Source: Halobacteriales archaeon QS_4_66_20 | Lineage (GTDB): Archaea > Halobacteriota > Halobacteria > Halobacteriales > Haloarculaceae | Assembly: GCA_003021015.1 (NCBI GenBank) | Contig: PXRK01000023.1 | Coordinates: 48,164 to 112,163, forward strand | Direction: 5' to 3' | DNA: 64,000 nucleotides | Part shown: piece by piece, positions 41,977 through 50,440 of the stretch | How positions within the stretch are numbered: position 1 is the stretch's first letter | Layout: the number at the start of each line of letters is the position of its first letter | Made by a program: the position numbers and the translations under genes | Notes under the pieces: generated by a model | Told to the model about the DNA's origin: nothing | The model's database searches: none | What the model saw: the letters and a program-made list of their open reading frames with translations, nothing else

Positions 41977-43677
41977 TCAGGCGACGCTAACGGTCTCCTG
42001 GTAGGAGCCGTAGTAGTCCTCGAAGACGCCCATGATCTCGCCCATCGTCGCGTACATCTTGACGGCCTCGATGATCGCGGGCATGACGTTCTCGCCGGAG
42101 CGGGCGGCCTCGTCGACCGCCGCGAGCGCGTCCTCGACCGCCTCGTCGTCGCGTTCCTCTCTCACCTCGGCGAGGCGGTCGCGCTGGCGCTTTTGAACCG
42201 TCTTGTCGACGCTGAGGAGGTCGGGCTGGGTGTCCTCGTCGATCTCGTACTTGTTGACGCCGACGACAGTCTCGTCGCCGCGCTCGACCCGTTCCTGGTA
42301 CTCGTAGGCGGCGTCCTGGATCTCCCGCTGGAAGTAGCCGTCCTCGATCCCCGTGAGGACGCCGTCGCGCATCGAGCCGTCGCCCATCTCGCGGATCTCC
42401 TCGATGTAGTCCATCGCCTCGGCCTCGACCTCGTCGGTCAGCGCCTCGACCGCAAAGGAGCCGCCCAGCGGGTCGATGATGTCCGCAGCCCCGGACTCGT
42501 CGGCGATGATCTGCTGGGTCCGCAGCGCAACCCGGACGGCCTCCTCGCTCGGGAGTGCGAGCGCCTCGTCGTAGCTGTTGGTGTGGAGGCTCTGGGTGCC
42601 GCCCATGACTGCGGCCAGCGCCTGGATCGTCACGCGGGCGACGTTGTTCAGCGGCTGCTGGGCGGTCAGTGACTGCCCCGCTGTTTGCGTGTGGAACTTC
42701 AGCTTCCGGGCGTCGTCGGTTTCGGCGTCGTACCACTCGTCTATGACCTGCGCCCAGATCCGGCGGGAGGCGCGGAACTTCGCGACCTCCTCGAACAGCG
42801 AGTTGTGGGAGTTGAAAAAGAAAGAGAGGGTTGGGCCAAACTCGTCGACGTCCATCCCGCGGTCCATACAGGCCTCGACGTAGGCCATCCCGTCGGCGAG
42901 CGTGAACGCGAGCTCCTGCACCGCGGTCGAGCCGGCCTCGCGGATGTGATAGCCCGAGATCGAGACCGGCTTGAACGTCGGCGTCTCCTCGACGGAGAAC
43001 TCGATGACGTCAGTCACCAGCCGCAGCGAGGGCTCCGGCGGGACGACCCACTCCTTCTGGGCGATGAACTCCTTGAACATGTCGTTCTGGAGGGTGCCCC
43101 GGACCTGCTCGCGGGGGACGTCCTGCCGGTCGGCCAGCGCGACGTACATCGCGTAGATCACCGGCGCCGAGGGGTTGATCGTGAAGCTCGTCGACACCTC
43201 GTCGAGGTCGATCCCGTCGAACAGAATTTCCATGTCCCGCAGCGTGTCCACCGCCACACCTTCCTTGCCGACCTCGCCGTTTGCCATGCGGTGGTCGGAG
43301 TCGATCCCCATCAGCGTCGGCATGTCGAACGCCGTCGACAGGCCGGTCTGGCCCTCGTCGATCAGGTACTGGAAGCGCTCGTTGGTCTCCTCGGCGGTGC
43401 CGAAGCCGGCAAACTGGCGCATCGTCCACGTCCGCCCGCGGTGCATCGTCGGGTAGACGCCGCGGGTGAACGGCGGCTCGCCCGGAAAGCCCAGGTCTTC
43501 CTCGTAGTCGAGGTCCGCGACGTCCTCGGGCGTGTACAGCCGGTCGACTTCCATGTTCGAGACTGTCGCAAACCGGTCCTGGCGCTCGCCGTAGGCGTCG
43601 AGTACCGGGTCGAGCCGTTCGTCCTCCCACTCGCCGGCGGCGTCCCGGATCTCCGCGAGGTCGTCCTCGTCGAACAT
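41977..43677 (-). CDS. mcmA: Methylmalonyl-CoA mutase, large (catalytic) subunit
   Basis: 566 residues: the substrate-binding TIM-barrel domain only; the B12-binding subunit (about 140 residues) is not next to it, as usual in archaea. Seen: [46 protein letters not shown] and [15 protein letters not shown]. The enzyme interconverts methylmalonyl-CoA and succinyl-CoA with adenosylcobalamin, which fits the cobalamin salvage operon at 23-28 kb. The start MFDEDD is used; a small membrane protein gene is divergent. Confidence 0.95.
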   Translation of the reverse strand: MFDEDDLAEIRDAAGEWEDERLDPVLDAYGERQDRFATVSNMEVDRLYTPEDVADLDYEEDLGFPGEPPFTRGVYPTMHRGRTWTMRQFAGFGTAEETNERFQYLIDEGQTGLSTAFDMPTLMGIDSDHRMANGEVGKEGVAVDTLRDMEILFDGIDLDEVSTSFTINPSAPVIYAMYVALADRQDVPREQVRGTLQNDMFKEFIAQKEWVVPPEPSLRLVTDVIEFSVEETPTFKPVSISGYHIREAGSTAVQELAFTLADGMAYVEACMDRGMDVDEFGPTLSFFFNSHNSLFEEVAKFRASRRIWAQVIDEWYDAETDDARKLKFHTQTAGQSLTAQQPLNNVARVTIQALAAVMGGTQSLHTNSYDEALALPSEEAVRVALRTQQIIADESGAADIIDPLGGSFAVEALTDEVEAEAMDYIEEIREMGDGSMRDGVLTGIEDGYFQREIQDAAYEYQERVERGDETVVGVNKYEIDEDTQPDLLSVDKTVQKRQRDRLAEVREERDDEAVEDALAAVDEAARSGENVMPAIIEAVKMYATMGEIMGVFEDYYGSYQETVSVA

Positions 43678-43798
43678 ACTCCCTGATTCGGCACGCGCCC
43701 GCATCAACATTCCGGCTGGCCGCCCGTCCGCCGGTGCCGGACGCCCGAAGCCAGCGGACTCCGGTACTCTCTTGGCGGTGGCCGTCGACGGGTCGCCC

Positions 43799-44182
43799 AT
43801 GGTTGCCGAGTCGCCGTTCGCACTGCTGCTGTTGACAGTCGTGGCGGTCGCGTACGCCCTGCTCTCGGCGGTGCCGCGCGTCGACCAGAAGCCCGACGGC
43901 TACCGGAAGTTCGTCGCGCTGTCGGCGCTGGGGATCGCCTACCTCGTGTTGATCGCGATGCTGGCGTTCGTCGGTGACAACCTCTCGGACGTCGAACCCG
44001 TCGAACAGGTGCTGTGGCTCGCCGTCTTCGCCTACCTCCTGTTCGGGGTGACGCTGCTGTACGACGTCTTCGACGACTGGCTCCGCCTGTTCGTCGATCC
44101 CGACTACAACACGCTGGTCGAGGCGTCGCTCGTCGTCGCAGTGCTCGTGGTGCTCGCCGTGTTCTTCCTGCTGGTGCCGTGA
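43799..44182 (+). CDS. Small four-helix membrane protein, unknown function
   Basis: 127 residues with four hydrophobic segments (about 5-27, 40-60, 73-95, 108-126) and short charged loops. No motif is recognised. It ends LLVP then TGA, and that TGA is the first three bases of the IS200/IS605-type hairpin, so the stop codon is part of inserted or terminator sequence; the original C-terminus may have been different. Confidence 0.65.
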   Translation: MVAESPFALLLLTVVAVAYALLSAVPRVDQKPDGYRKFVALSALGIAYLVLIAMLAFVGDNLSDVEPVEQVLWLAVFAYLLFGVTLLYDVFDDWLRLFVDPDYNTLVEASLVVAVLVVLAVFFLLVP

Positions 44183-44213
44183 CTTCCTCCCCGCGCTGAA
44201 GCGCGAGGCTTTC
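44180..44213 (-). repeat. IS200/IS605-type end hairpin (PATE-like remnant)
   Basis: Same 34-bp sequence as at 31361-31394 with one difference in the loop. On the minus strand the stem CCTCGCGCT-TC-AGCGCGGGG is followed by GAGGAAGTCA. On the plus strand the terminal TGA is the stop codon of the preceding gene. Confidence 0.6.
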
Positions 44214-44289
44214 GCCTTGATTTTCCGTAGCTCCCGCTACGGTGGCGCTCCGGTCGCCGCAGCAACACTCCGCTCGCTGCGGCGGGCTG

Positions 44290-45081
44290 CTACTCCTGGA
44301 GGCGGTGCGTGGTCTCGACCAGCGGGTGGTGGGCGTAGTCGACGGCCGCGATGTCGTCGATCGTTTCGAGCTCCTCGTTGGCAGCGGTTTTGGCCATCCC
44401 GAGTTCGACCGGCTCGTCGATGACGATCACGTAGGCGTCCATCTCCTCGATGCCGAGGCGACTGGCGGCCTTCACGCGGTGGTGGCCGTCCGCCAGCAGC
44501 AGGTCGCCACTGTTATCAATGACCACGAGCGGCTCCGCGAGCCCGCGTTCGAGTTCGTACCGCCGGCCCTCAAGTTCGTCGGCGTACACCTTCCCCTGGG
44601 TCGGGGTCAGCGCCGCGAGCGTGACCTCACGGCGTTCCTCGGTTGCGTCGATCCCGTGGATACTCTCCAGCGTCCGCAACAGCTTGTCGACCTTGCCGGG
44701 CGTCGCGCGCTCGATCTGGCTCCGGACCACGTCGGCGTTGGAGATGATCCCGACCAGGTTGCCGGCGTCGTCGACCACCGGGAGCCGCTGGATCCCCGAC
44801 CGGAGAATCACCCGCGCCGCGTCGTCGAGCTTCATCTCCGGGTGGGCGACCAGCAGGTCCGTCGACATCACCCGGAAGATCGGCTCCTCGTCTCCGCACA
44901 GCAGCAGGTCCCGCGCCGAGACGAACCCCTCGACGTGCCGGCCCTCGCAGACCGGGAATCCGCTGTGCTCGTCACTCTCGGCGATCCACTCTGCGACGTC
45001 GTGCACGGTGTCATCCGGCGATACCGTCACCACGTCACGCGTCATGTAGTCCTGGACTGTCGGCTTCCCCTCGTCCGCCAT
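44290..45081 (-). CDS. CBS-pair protein fused to a ParB/SerK-like domain
   Basis: 263 residues. Residues about 5-125 hold two CBS motifs (VQDYMTRDVVTVSPDDTV, FRVMSTDLLVAHPEMKL, RLPVVDDAGNLVGIISNADVV), an adenylate-sensing module. Residues about 150-263 are ParB/sulfiredoxin-like with VVIDNSGDLLLADGHHRVKAA. The ADGHHR motif is that of the free serine kinase SerK of Thermococcus, which makes O-phosphoserine. A nucleotide-regulated serine kinase for cysteine synthesis is a reasoned guess; DNA partition is unlikely since there is no ParB helix-turn-helix domain. Confidence 0.78.
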   Translation of the reverse strand: MADEGKPTVQDYMTRDVVTVSPDDTVHDVAEWIAESDEHSGFPVCEGRHVEGFVSARDLLLCGDEEPIFRVMSTDLLVAHPEMKLDDAARVILRSGIQRLPVVDDAGNLVGIISNADVVRSQIERATPGKVDKLLRTLESIHGIDATEERREVTLAALTPTQGKVYADELEGRRYELERGLAEPLVVIDNSGDLLLADGHHRVKAASRLGIEEMDAYVIVIDEPVELGMAKTAANEELETIDDIAAVDYAHHPLVETTHRLQE

Positions 45082-45196
45082 TGTTCTCCCTGACGACTGG
45101 AAGCCGGAAAAACGTCTCGCTACGGCGATCCGGAGCCGTCGTTGCGTTCCCCTCGATCTCGCCGTTGTCCCTCTATTCCGTCTCGCCGTCGTCCCC

Positions 45197-45315
45197 CTAC
45201 TCCGTCTCGCCGTCGCTCCGTTCCGCCGTCCTGTCGTCACTCCGTTCCGCCGCCGTCCCGTCGTCGCTCCGTTCCGCCGCCGTCCCGTCGTCGCTCCGTT
45301 CCGCCGTCCTGTCGT
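45197..45315. repeat. Tandem 24/27-bp repeats at the 3' end of the DHH gene
   Basis: Four to five units of CCGTTCCGCCG(CCG)TCC-type sequence, two of them identical 27-mers. In the annotated frame they encode a basic tail; in the other frame they encode TAERSDDG / TAAERSDDG acidic repeats ending in TAG at 45197-45199 (minus strand). Confidence 0.75.
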
Positions 45316-46808
45316 CGGGCGCCGTTCTGTGCTCGCTCCCGGCGGTCGGGGGCGGCTCGTCGCCGTCGTCGGGCAGCGCTCGCCCCGGGCCGATGCCCTC
45401 CCCCTCCCCCCCCGTAGGTGTCGGCGGCTTCGAGGAATCGGTCAGCGACGACCGACTCGACGATTTGTTCCAGCGACTCCTCGCGCTCGTCGGTCGCCTC
45501 GAGGACGCCCATCGTGATCTGTGCGCCGGCCATGTCGACGTGGCCGCCGGCGCTGCCGATCTTTCCGAACGCGTCCCGCAGCGTCTCCCCCAGGTCGATC
45601 TCCGTACTGCGGGCCCGGGCGGAGACGTAGATCGTCCCGTCGGCGAAGCCGTAGACGACGCTCGTCGTCACGTTCTCGAGCATCAGCAGGCGGTCGGCCG
45701 CCTGCGCGAGCGCGTCGCGGTCAGCGAGCCGGCCGACGGAGCTGAGCAGGATCTCCCCCTCGATGCGCCGGTTGCGGATCGCGGCGGCGATCGTCTCGAA
45801 CGTCGGCGGGCTGATGCTCGGGGACTCGATGCGCTCCAGCGTGGCGAGGTCGGCCTGCGGCGTCAGCGTCGCCGCCGCCAGGAAGTCCCGCTGTGAGACC
45901 TCCCGGGAGAACGCCTGGGTGTCGACGTGGATGCCGAACAACAGCGCGGTCGCCACGTCGTCGGAGACGTCGAGCCCGAACTGGTCGAGGTAGTCCACCA
46001 GCAGCGTGCTCGTCGCGCCGACGTCGCTGCGGAGGTCGACGAATCGGGCGTCGACCGGCGTCCGCGGCGGGTGGTGGTCGATCACGATGTCGACCGGCAT
46101 CTCCTCGGGGAGCTGGTCGTTGACCCCTGGCCGCGAGTGATCGACCAGCGCCAGCCCGTCGAAGCGCTCGACCTCGCTGGACTCGGTGAGGTTGCGCAAC
46201 TCGAGGTTCAACACGTTGACGAACGCGCGGTTCTCCTGGTGGTTGATGCTGCCGAAGTAACAGACCTCGGCGTCGCAGCCGGTGGCGTCGGCCAGCGTCG
46301 CGAGGGCGACCCCGCTGGCGATGGCGTCGGGGTCGGGGTTGTCGTGGGTGACCACCGCCAGCGAGTCGAGTTCGCGGAGGATCCGCCAGAGCTGTCGCAT
46401 CTGTCGTCCGGCGTCGCCCGCCCGCTCCATCACGAACTGTGCGGTCACCCGACCCGGATCGATCACCCTGTCGACGATCGCCGAGAACGCCGCGTCATCG
46501 ATGGCGCTGTCGTTGCCGGCGTACGCCAGCGTGTACACGTCGGGGAACACGCGCTGTGCAGCGCGAACTGCCGCGAGGTTGTGCTCGCCCGCCGTGTCGA
46601 GCGCGGCGACGACGTCGACGTCGTCGAACCGCTCCAGCGTCGCGGGATCGGTCGGGTCGAGCTTGAACACCGAAACGCCGGTCTCGTGGAGCGATTCGGC
46701 CCGTTTCTCGTCGGCGGTGACGACCTGTACTGTGCCCGACTGCTCCTGAAGCGATCCGGCGACGGAACTCACGAGCGGCCCGCTGCCCAGAATCAGCCGG
46801 TCGACCAT
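45237..46808 (-). CDS. TrkA-N plus DHH/DHHA1 phosphoesterase, probable 3' frameshift
   Basis: Residues 1-115 are a TrkA-N-like Rossmann domain (RLILGSGPLVSSVAGSL); 130-300 DHH phosphoesterase with THDNPDPDAIASG, LVDHSRP and the signature DHHPP; 320-470 DHHA1 with the GGHVDMAGAQI motif. Such proteins are nanoRNase or cyclic-dinucleotide phosphodiesterase relatives common in haloarchaea. After ADTYGG the frame passes an 8-G run (45406-45413) and becomes Arg-rich. With one G fewer the protein continues in an acidic haloarchaeal style to a TAG at 45197. Start MVDRLIL. Confidence 0.85.
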   Translation of the reverse strand: MVDRLILGSGPLVSSVAGSLQEQSGTVQVVTADEKRAESLHETGVSVFKLDPTDPATLERFDDVDVVAALDTAGEHNLAAVRAAQRVFPDVYTLAYAGNDSAIDDAAFSAIVDRVIDPGRVTAQFVMERAGDAGRQMRQLWRILRELDSLAVVTHDNPDPDAIASGVALATLADATGCDAEVCYFGSINHQENRAFVNVLNLELRNLTESSEVERFDGLALVDHSRPGVNDQLPEEMPVDIVIDHHPPRTPVDARFVDLRSDVGATSTLLVDYLDQFGLDVSDDVATALLFGIHVDTQAFSREVSQRDFLAAATLTPQADLATLERIESPSISPPTFETIAAAIRNRRIEGEILLSSVGRLADRDALAQAADRLLMLENVTTSVVYGFADGTIYVSARARSTEIDLGETLRDAFGKIGSAGGHVDMAGAQITMGVLEATDEREESLEQIVESVVADRFLEAADTYGGGGGGHRPGASAARRRRRAAPDRRERAQNGARRQDGGTERRRDGGGTERRRDGGGTE

Positions 46809-46881
46809 ACCGCCACTGGGGGACACGGATCCTAAAAGCTCGTGCTTTCCGTCACCCGGGAGGGCTGCCCGCGTCGCGGGC

Positions 46882-47310
46882 TCACTTCAGCCGCTCCTGC
46901 AGGAAGGAGGGGTGGGCGGCGCTGACGCCGTCGAGGTCGACGATCTCCTCGTTGATGACCTCGCCCAGCGCGTCACCGTCGGCGGCCCGGACCTCGGCCA
47001 TCAGCGTGTGGTCGCCGCTGGAGGTGTACAGCGACTCGATGGCGTCTAAATCTTTCAGTTTGCGGGTCACCTCGACGTAGCGCTCGCTCTCGACGTCGAC
47101 GCCGACGATCGCGATCGACTGTCCCGACAGCTTCTTGGGGTCGACGTCCGCCGAGTAGCCGACGATCACGCCCTCCTCTTCCAGCTTCTCGATGTACTTC
47201 CGGACCGTCGGTTTGGAGACCTCGGCCCGCTCTGCGATCTCGGCGTAGGAGGCCTGTGCGTCCTCCTCGAGTACAGAGAGAATACGCTTCTCAGTAGATT
47301 CGACGCTCAT
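46882..47310 (-). CDS. Lrp/AsnC family transcriptional regulator
   Basis: 142 residues. N-terminal helix-turn-helix (KRILSVLEEDAQASYAEIA, then VSKPTVRKYIEKLEEEG) and a C-terminal RAM/AsnC ligand domain (IAIVGVDVESERYVEV, GDHTLMAEVRA). The start at 47310 is preferred over ATG 47316, because GGAG then lies 6 bases upstream. Lrp proteins sense amino acids. The adjacent KorAB genes on the same strand could be targets, by context only. Confidence 0.9.
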   Translation of the reverse strand: MSVESTEKRILSVLEEDAQASYAEIAERAEVSKPTVRKYIEKLEEEGVIVGYSADVDPKKLSGQSIAIVGVDVESERYVEVTRKLKDLDAIESLYTSSGDHTLMAEVRAADGDALGEVINEEIVDLDGVSAAHPSFLQERLK

Positions 47311-47440
47311 ACTCATCTCCTTTGCCCTATAGGAAAAAATATCTTCCGAATCGAAAAAGGAACCTCGCCGCGGTCGACAGCCGCCGCAGACGGTCGGCCT
47401 CGACGGCCGAGACGAGGGGTCCGCCCGGCTCGCTTGCTGG

Positions 47441-48379
47441 CTACTTGTGGCGCTCGACGAGCTGGTCGGCGGTGCGCTCCCACTCGGCGTCCTCCTCGAA
47501 GTAACGCTCGGCCAGCGGCTCCTCGGGCATCTCGCCGGTCGCGCGCTTCTCCTCGCCGTAGGACGGCCGATCGGAATCGACGTAGAACCGGCCCGTCAGC
47601 ACCTCGCCCTCGTAGAGCTTCGTCTCGGCCTCGTACATCATGTCTGCGGCCTCGCGGCGGTCCTCGACGTCGAACTCGAACTCGTCGGACTGCTGGACGT
47701 CCGTGTAGGGGACGTACTCCTTGGCGTCCTTGTTCCAGGTCGGACACTGCGTGAGGAAGTCGATGTGGGCAAACCCGTCGTGCTCGATCGCTTCGGCGAG
47801 GATCTGCTGGGCCTGTCGGGGGTTCGTCGCCGCCGTCCGCGCGACGTACGACGCCCCGGAGGCCAGCGAGAGCGTCAGCGGCCGCACCGGGTCCTTCGCG
47901 CTGCCCGAGGGCTGGGTCTTCGATTTGTGGCCCTTCGGGCTCGTCGGCGAGGTCTGGCCCTTCGTCAGCCCGAAGATCTCGTTGTTGAACACGATGTAGG
48001 TCATGTCGTGGTTCTCCCGGGCCGTGTGCATGAAGTGGTTGCCGCCGATGCCGTAGCCGTCGCCGTCGCCGCCGGCGGCCACGACTTCGAGCCCGGGGTT
48101 GGCGAGCTTCGACGCGCGGGCGACTGGCAGCGCGCGCCCGTGGATCGCGTGGTAGCCGTAGCTCTCGAAGTAGCTCGACAGTTTGCCCGAGCAGCCGATG
48201 CCTGTCACCAGGAGTACTTCCTCGGGCGAGCGCCCGAGCTCGGGCATCGCGCCCTTCAGCGCCTTCAGCACGGCGAAGTCGCCACAGCCCGGACACCAGG
48301 TCGGCTGCGGTTCGACGCCGGGCGTGAAGTCGTCCTTGTCCGATTCGCGTTCGTCGTGGATCGCTGAGAATGCTGTCAT
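47441..48379 (-). CDS. korB: 2-oxoacid:ferredoxin oxidoreductase, beta subunit
   Basis: 312 residues. The beta subunit holds thiamine diphosphate: CPGCGDFAVLKA with the Cys of the iron-sulfur cluster, GIGCSGKLSSYF, and the TPP motif GGDGDGYGIGGNH. Together with KorA it oxidises 2-oxoglutarate to succinyl-CoA using ferredoxin, the haloarchaeal replacement of the oxoglutarate dehydrogenase complex. Pyruvate (PorB) is the main alternative substrate. korA ends 16 bp upstream, same strand. Confidence 0.9.
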   Translation of the reverse strand: MTAFSAIHDERESDKDDFTPGVEPQPTWCPGCGDFAVLKALKGAMPELGRSPEEVLLVTGIGCSGKLSSYFESYGYHAIHGRALPVARASKLANPGLEVVAAGGDGDGYGIGGNHFMHTARENHDMTYIVFNNEIFGLTKGQTSPTSPKGHKSKTQPSGSAKDPVRPLTLSLASGASYVARTAATNPRQAQQILAEAIEHDGFAHIDFLTQCPTWNKDAKEYVPYTDVQQSDEFEFDVEDRREAADMMYEAETKLYEGEVLTGRFYVDSDRPSYGEEKRATGEMPEEPLAERYFEEDAEWERTADQLVERHK

Positions 48380-48395
48380 GTCGTGTCACCTCGTG

Positions 48396-50294
48396 TCAAT
48401 CACCCGACGCCGGGACGATCCGCATGTTCCCGGCGGGTGGCTGGTTCTGTTCGATGCTCGATTCGAACCCCTCGACGATCTCGCCCGGTTCGAACGACTC
48501 GCCGTCGTACTTCAGGAGGCTCGTCATCCGGGGGCCAAAGCGGCCCAGCTCCTTCTGGACGAGCCCGCGGAACTGCGCCGACGCGTTCATCTCGACGACG
48601 AGACACTCCTCGACGCTGTCGAGGAACGCGGTCACCTCCAGTTCGGAGAACGGCATCAGGTCGCTGACGCCCAGCGCCTTCACCTCGGTGCCGCGGGCGT
48701 TCAGCCGGTCGACCGCCTCGAAGACGGTGTCCTGCTGGCTGCCCCACACGAGGATGCCGTGCTCGGCGTCCGCCGGCCCGTGGTACGTCTGGTGGGAGCG
48801 CTCGCGGTCGTCGAGCTCCTCGCGGATGTGATCGAGCTTCTCCAGGCGCCGGTTCATCTGCATCGTGCGGTGGTCGGGATCCTCGGTGATGTGGCCGACC
48901 TCCTGTGACTCGTTGCCGGTGGCGAGGAACCGGCCGCCCTCCTGGCCGGGGATCGAACGCGGGTTGACGCCGTTCTCACCCCCCTCGAAGGCGTAGCGCT
49001 TGAACTTGCCCGAGTTGTCGTGGGCCGCCTCCGCGATCTCGTCCTCGGTGAGCACCGCGCCGGGGTCGGAATCGGGCTCGCGGTCGAAGAACTCGGCCGG
49101 CACCGACCGCATCTCGCCGCCCAGCTTCTGGTCGTAGAGGACGATCGCCGGCAGGTGGTAGTCGTAGGCGAGTTCGAACGCTTTCCTGGTCTGCTCGTAC
49201 GCTTCCCGAACGTTGGCCGGCGCGAACACGACCCGGCAGGAGTCGCCCTGGCTCGTGTACAGGACGTGTTCGAGGTCGGCCTGCTCGGGTTTGGTCGGCA
49301 TCCCGGTCGAGGGGCCGGCCCGCATCGCTTCCAGCAGGACGACCGGCGTCTCGGTCATCTCCGCGAGCCCCAGCGGCTCGCTCATCAGTGCGAACCCGCC
49401 GCCCGAGGAGCCCGACATCGCCTTGACGCCGGCGTGGGAGGCGCCGATCGCCAGCGACGCGGCGGCGATCTCGTCCTCGACCTGCTCGGAGATGCCGCCG
49501 AACTGCGGCAGGTTCTGGGACATGATCGTGAACGCGTCGGTCCAGGGCGTCATCGGGTAGCCCGAGATGAACCGGCAGCCAGCGTCCAGCGCGCCGTAGG
49601 CGATCGCCGCGCTGCCGCCCATCAGCGCCTGCTCGGTGTCGTGTTCGCCCTCCGGCACCCGGAGGTCGTGTGCGAACTCGAACTCCCGGGCAGCCTCGTA
49701 GCCCGCCTCCAGGGTCTCGACGTTGGCCTCGGCGACCTCCTCGCTCATCGCGTCACGGATGAGCTCCTCGAAGTAGCTGGTATCGATGTCCAGCATCGCC
49801 GCCGTCGCGCCGACACCGGCCGTGTTGCGCATCACCTCGCGGCCGTGCTCGCGGGCGATCCCGCGCAGATCCATCGGGTAGACGTGCCAGCCGTTCTCGT
49901 CGGCCTCCGCCTGGAGGTCGGTCTCGGTGACGTCGGCCTCGTCGAGCAGCCCCTCGTCGTAGACGATGACGCCGCCCTCGTTGAGGTCGTCGAAGTGCTC
50001 GTACAGGGGTTTCAGCTCCTCTTTCCCGTAGTATGCCTCGTCGTCGGGGTTGCGCGCGAAGCTGTCACCCAGCGCCAGCAGGAAGTTGAACCCGTCGCCC
50101 CGCGACCGCACGGGCTCGTCGTCCGCCCGTACCTCCACGTACGTGTGGCCACCCCTGATCCGCGAGGGATAGTGACGGTGCGTGAACACGTTCAGCCCCG
50201 ACCGCATCAGCGCCTTGGCGAAGTTCTGGCTCGTCGAGTCGATGCCGTCTCCCGATCCACCCGAGATCCGCCACATCAACGTCTCGCCTGTCAT
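48396..50294 (-). CDS. korA: 2-oxoacid:ferredoxin oxidoreductase, fused gamma-alpha subunit
   Basis: 632 residues. The first 190 residues are the gamma domain (WRISGGSGDGIDSTSQNFAKAL, RGGHTYVEVR). The alpha domain follows (GGSAAIAYGALDAGCRFISGYPMTPWTD, GASHAGVKAMSGSSGGGFALM, RAGPSTGMPTKPEQADL), each read in pieces. This fusion is typical of haloarchaeal KorA. The ATG at 50294 has GGAGG 8 bases upstream, which decides the start against an earlier in-frame extension. Confidence 0.92.
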   Translation of the reverse strand: MTGETLMWRISGGSGDGIDSTSQNFAKALMRSGLNVFTHRHYPSRIRGGHTYVEVRADDEPVRSRGDGFNFLLALGDSFARNPDDEAYYGKEELKPLYEHFDDLNEGGVIVYDEGLLDEADVTETDLQAEADENGWHVYPMDLRGIAREHGREVMRNTAGVGATAAMLDIDTSYFEELIRDAMSEEVAEANVETLEAGYEAAREFEFAHDLRVPEGEHDTEQALMGGSAAIAYGALDAGCRFISGYPMTPWTDAFTIMSQNLPQFGGISEQVEDEIAAASLAIGASHAGVKAMSGSSGGGFALMSEPLGLAEMTETPVVLLEAMRAGPSTGMPTKPEQADLEHVLYTSQGDSCRVVFAPANVREAYEQTRKAFELAYDYHLPAIVLYDQKLGGEMRSVPAEFFDREPDSDPGAVLTEDEIAEAAHDNSGKFKRYAFEGGENGVNPRSIPGQEGGRFLATGNESQEVGHITEDPDHRTMQMNRRLEKLDHIREELDDRERSHQTYHGPADAEHGILVWGSQQDTVFEAVDRLNARGTEVKALGVSDLMPFSELEVTAFLDSVEECLVVEMNASAQFRGLVQKELGRFGPRMTSLLKYDGESFEPGEIVEGFESSIEQNQPPAGNMRIVPASGD

Positions 50295-50420
50295 CGGTGA
50301 TCCCTCCGTGCCTGTCTGAGTGCCATATCCGATACCAGTACGCCTCGTGACTAAAGACTTGTCACACTCTAACAATCCACATGGTTAATCACGACAGATT
50401 CCGTCGAGGGCGACTGCCTG

Positions 50421-50437
50421 TACACCCGGACGTGATT
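50421..50437. repeat. Isolated end of a MITE-like element
   Basis: TACACCCGGACGTGATT, identical to 41123-41139; it continues CTGTTACCG, resembling the inner boundary GTGATTCCGTTACC of the copy at 33447. The TTA of GTTACC is the TAA stop codon of the minus-strand acyl-CoA dehydrogenase gene. Confidence 0.45.
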
Positions 50438-50440
50438 CTG

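Noticed and set aside
44290-45081. Chromosome partition protein ParB
   Set aside because: Only the ParB/sulfiredoxin-like fold with ADGHHR is present; the DNA-binding helix-turn-helix domain of ParB is missing and no ParA gene is adjacent.
45137-45320. Tandem short repeats as a possible CRISPR array
   Set aside because: Units of 24-27 bp follow each other without spacers and are in coding frame of the DHH gene tail.
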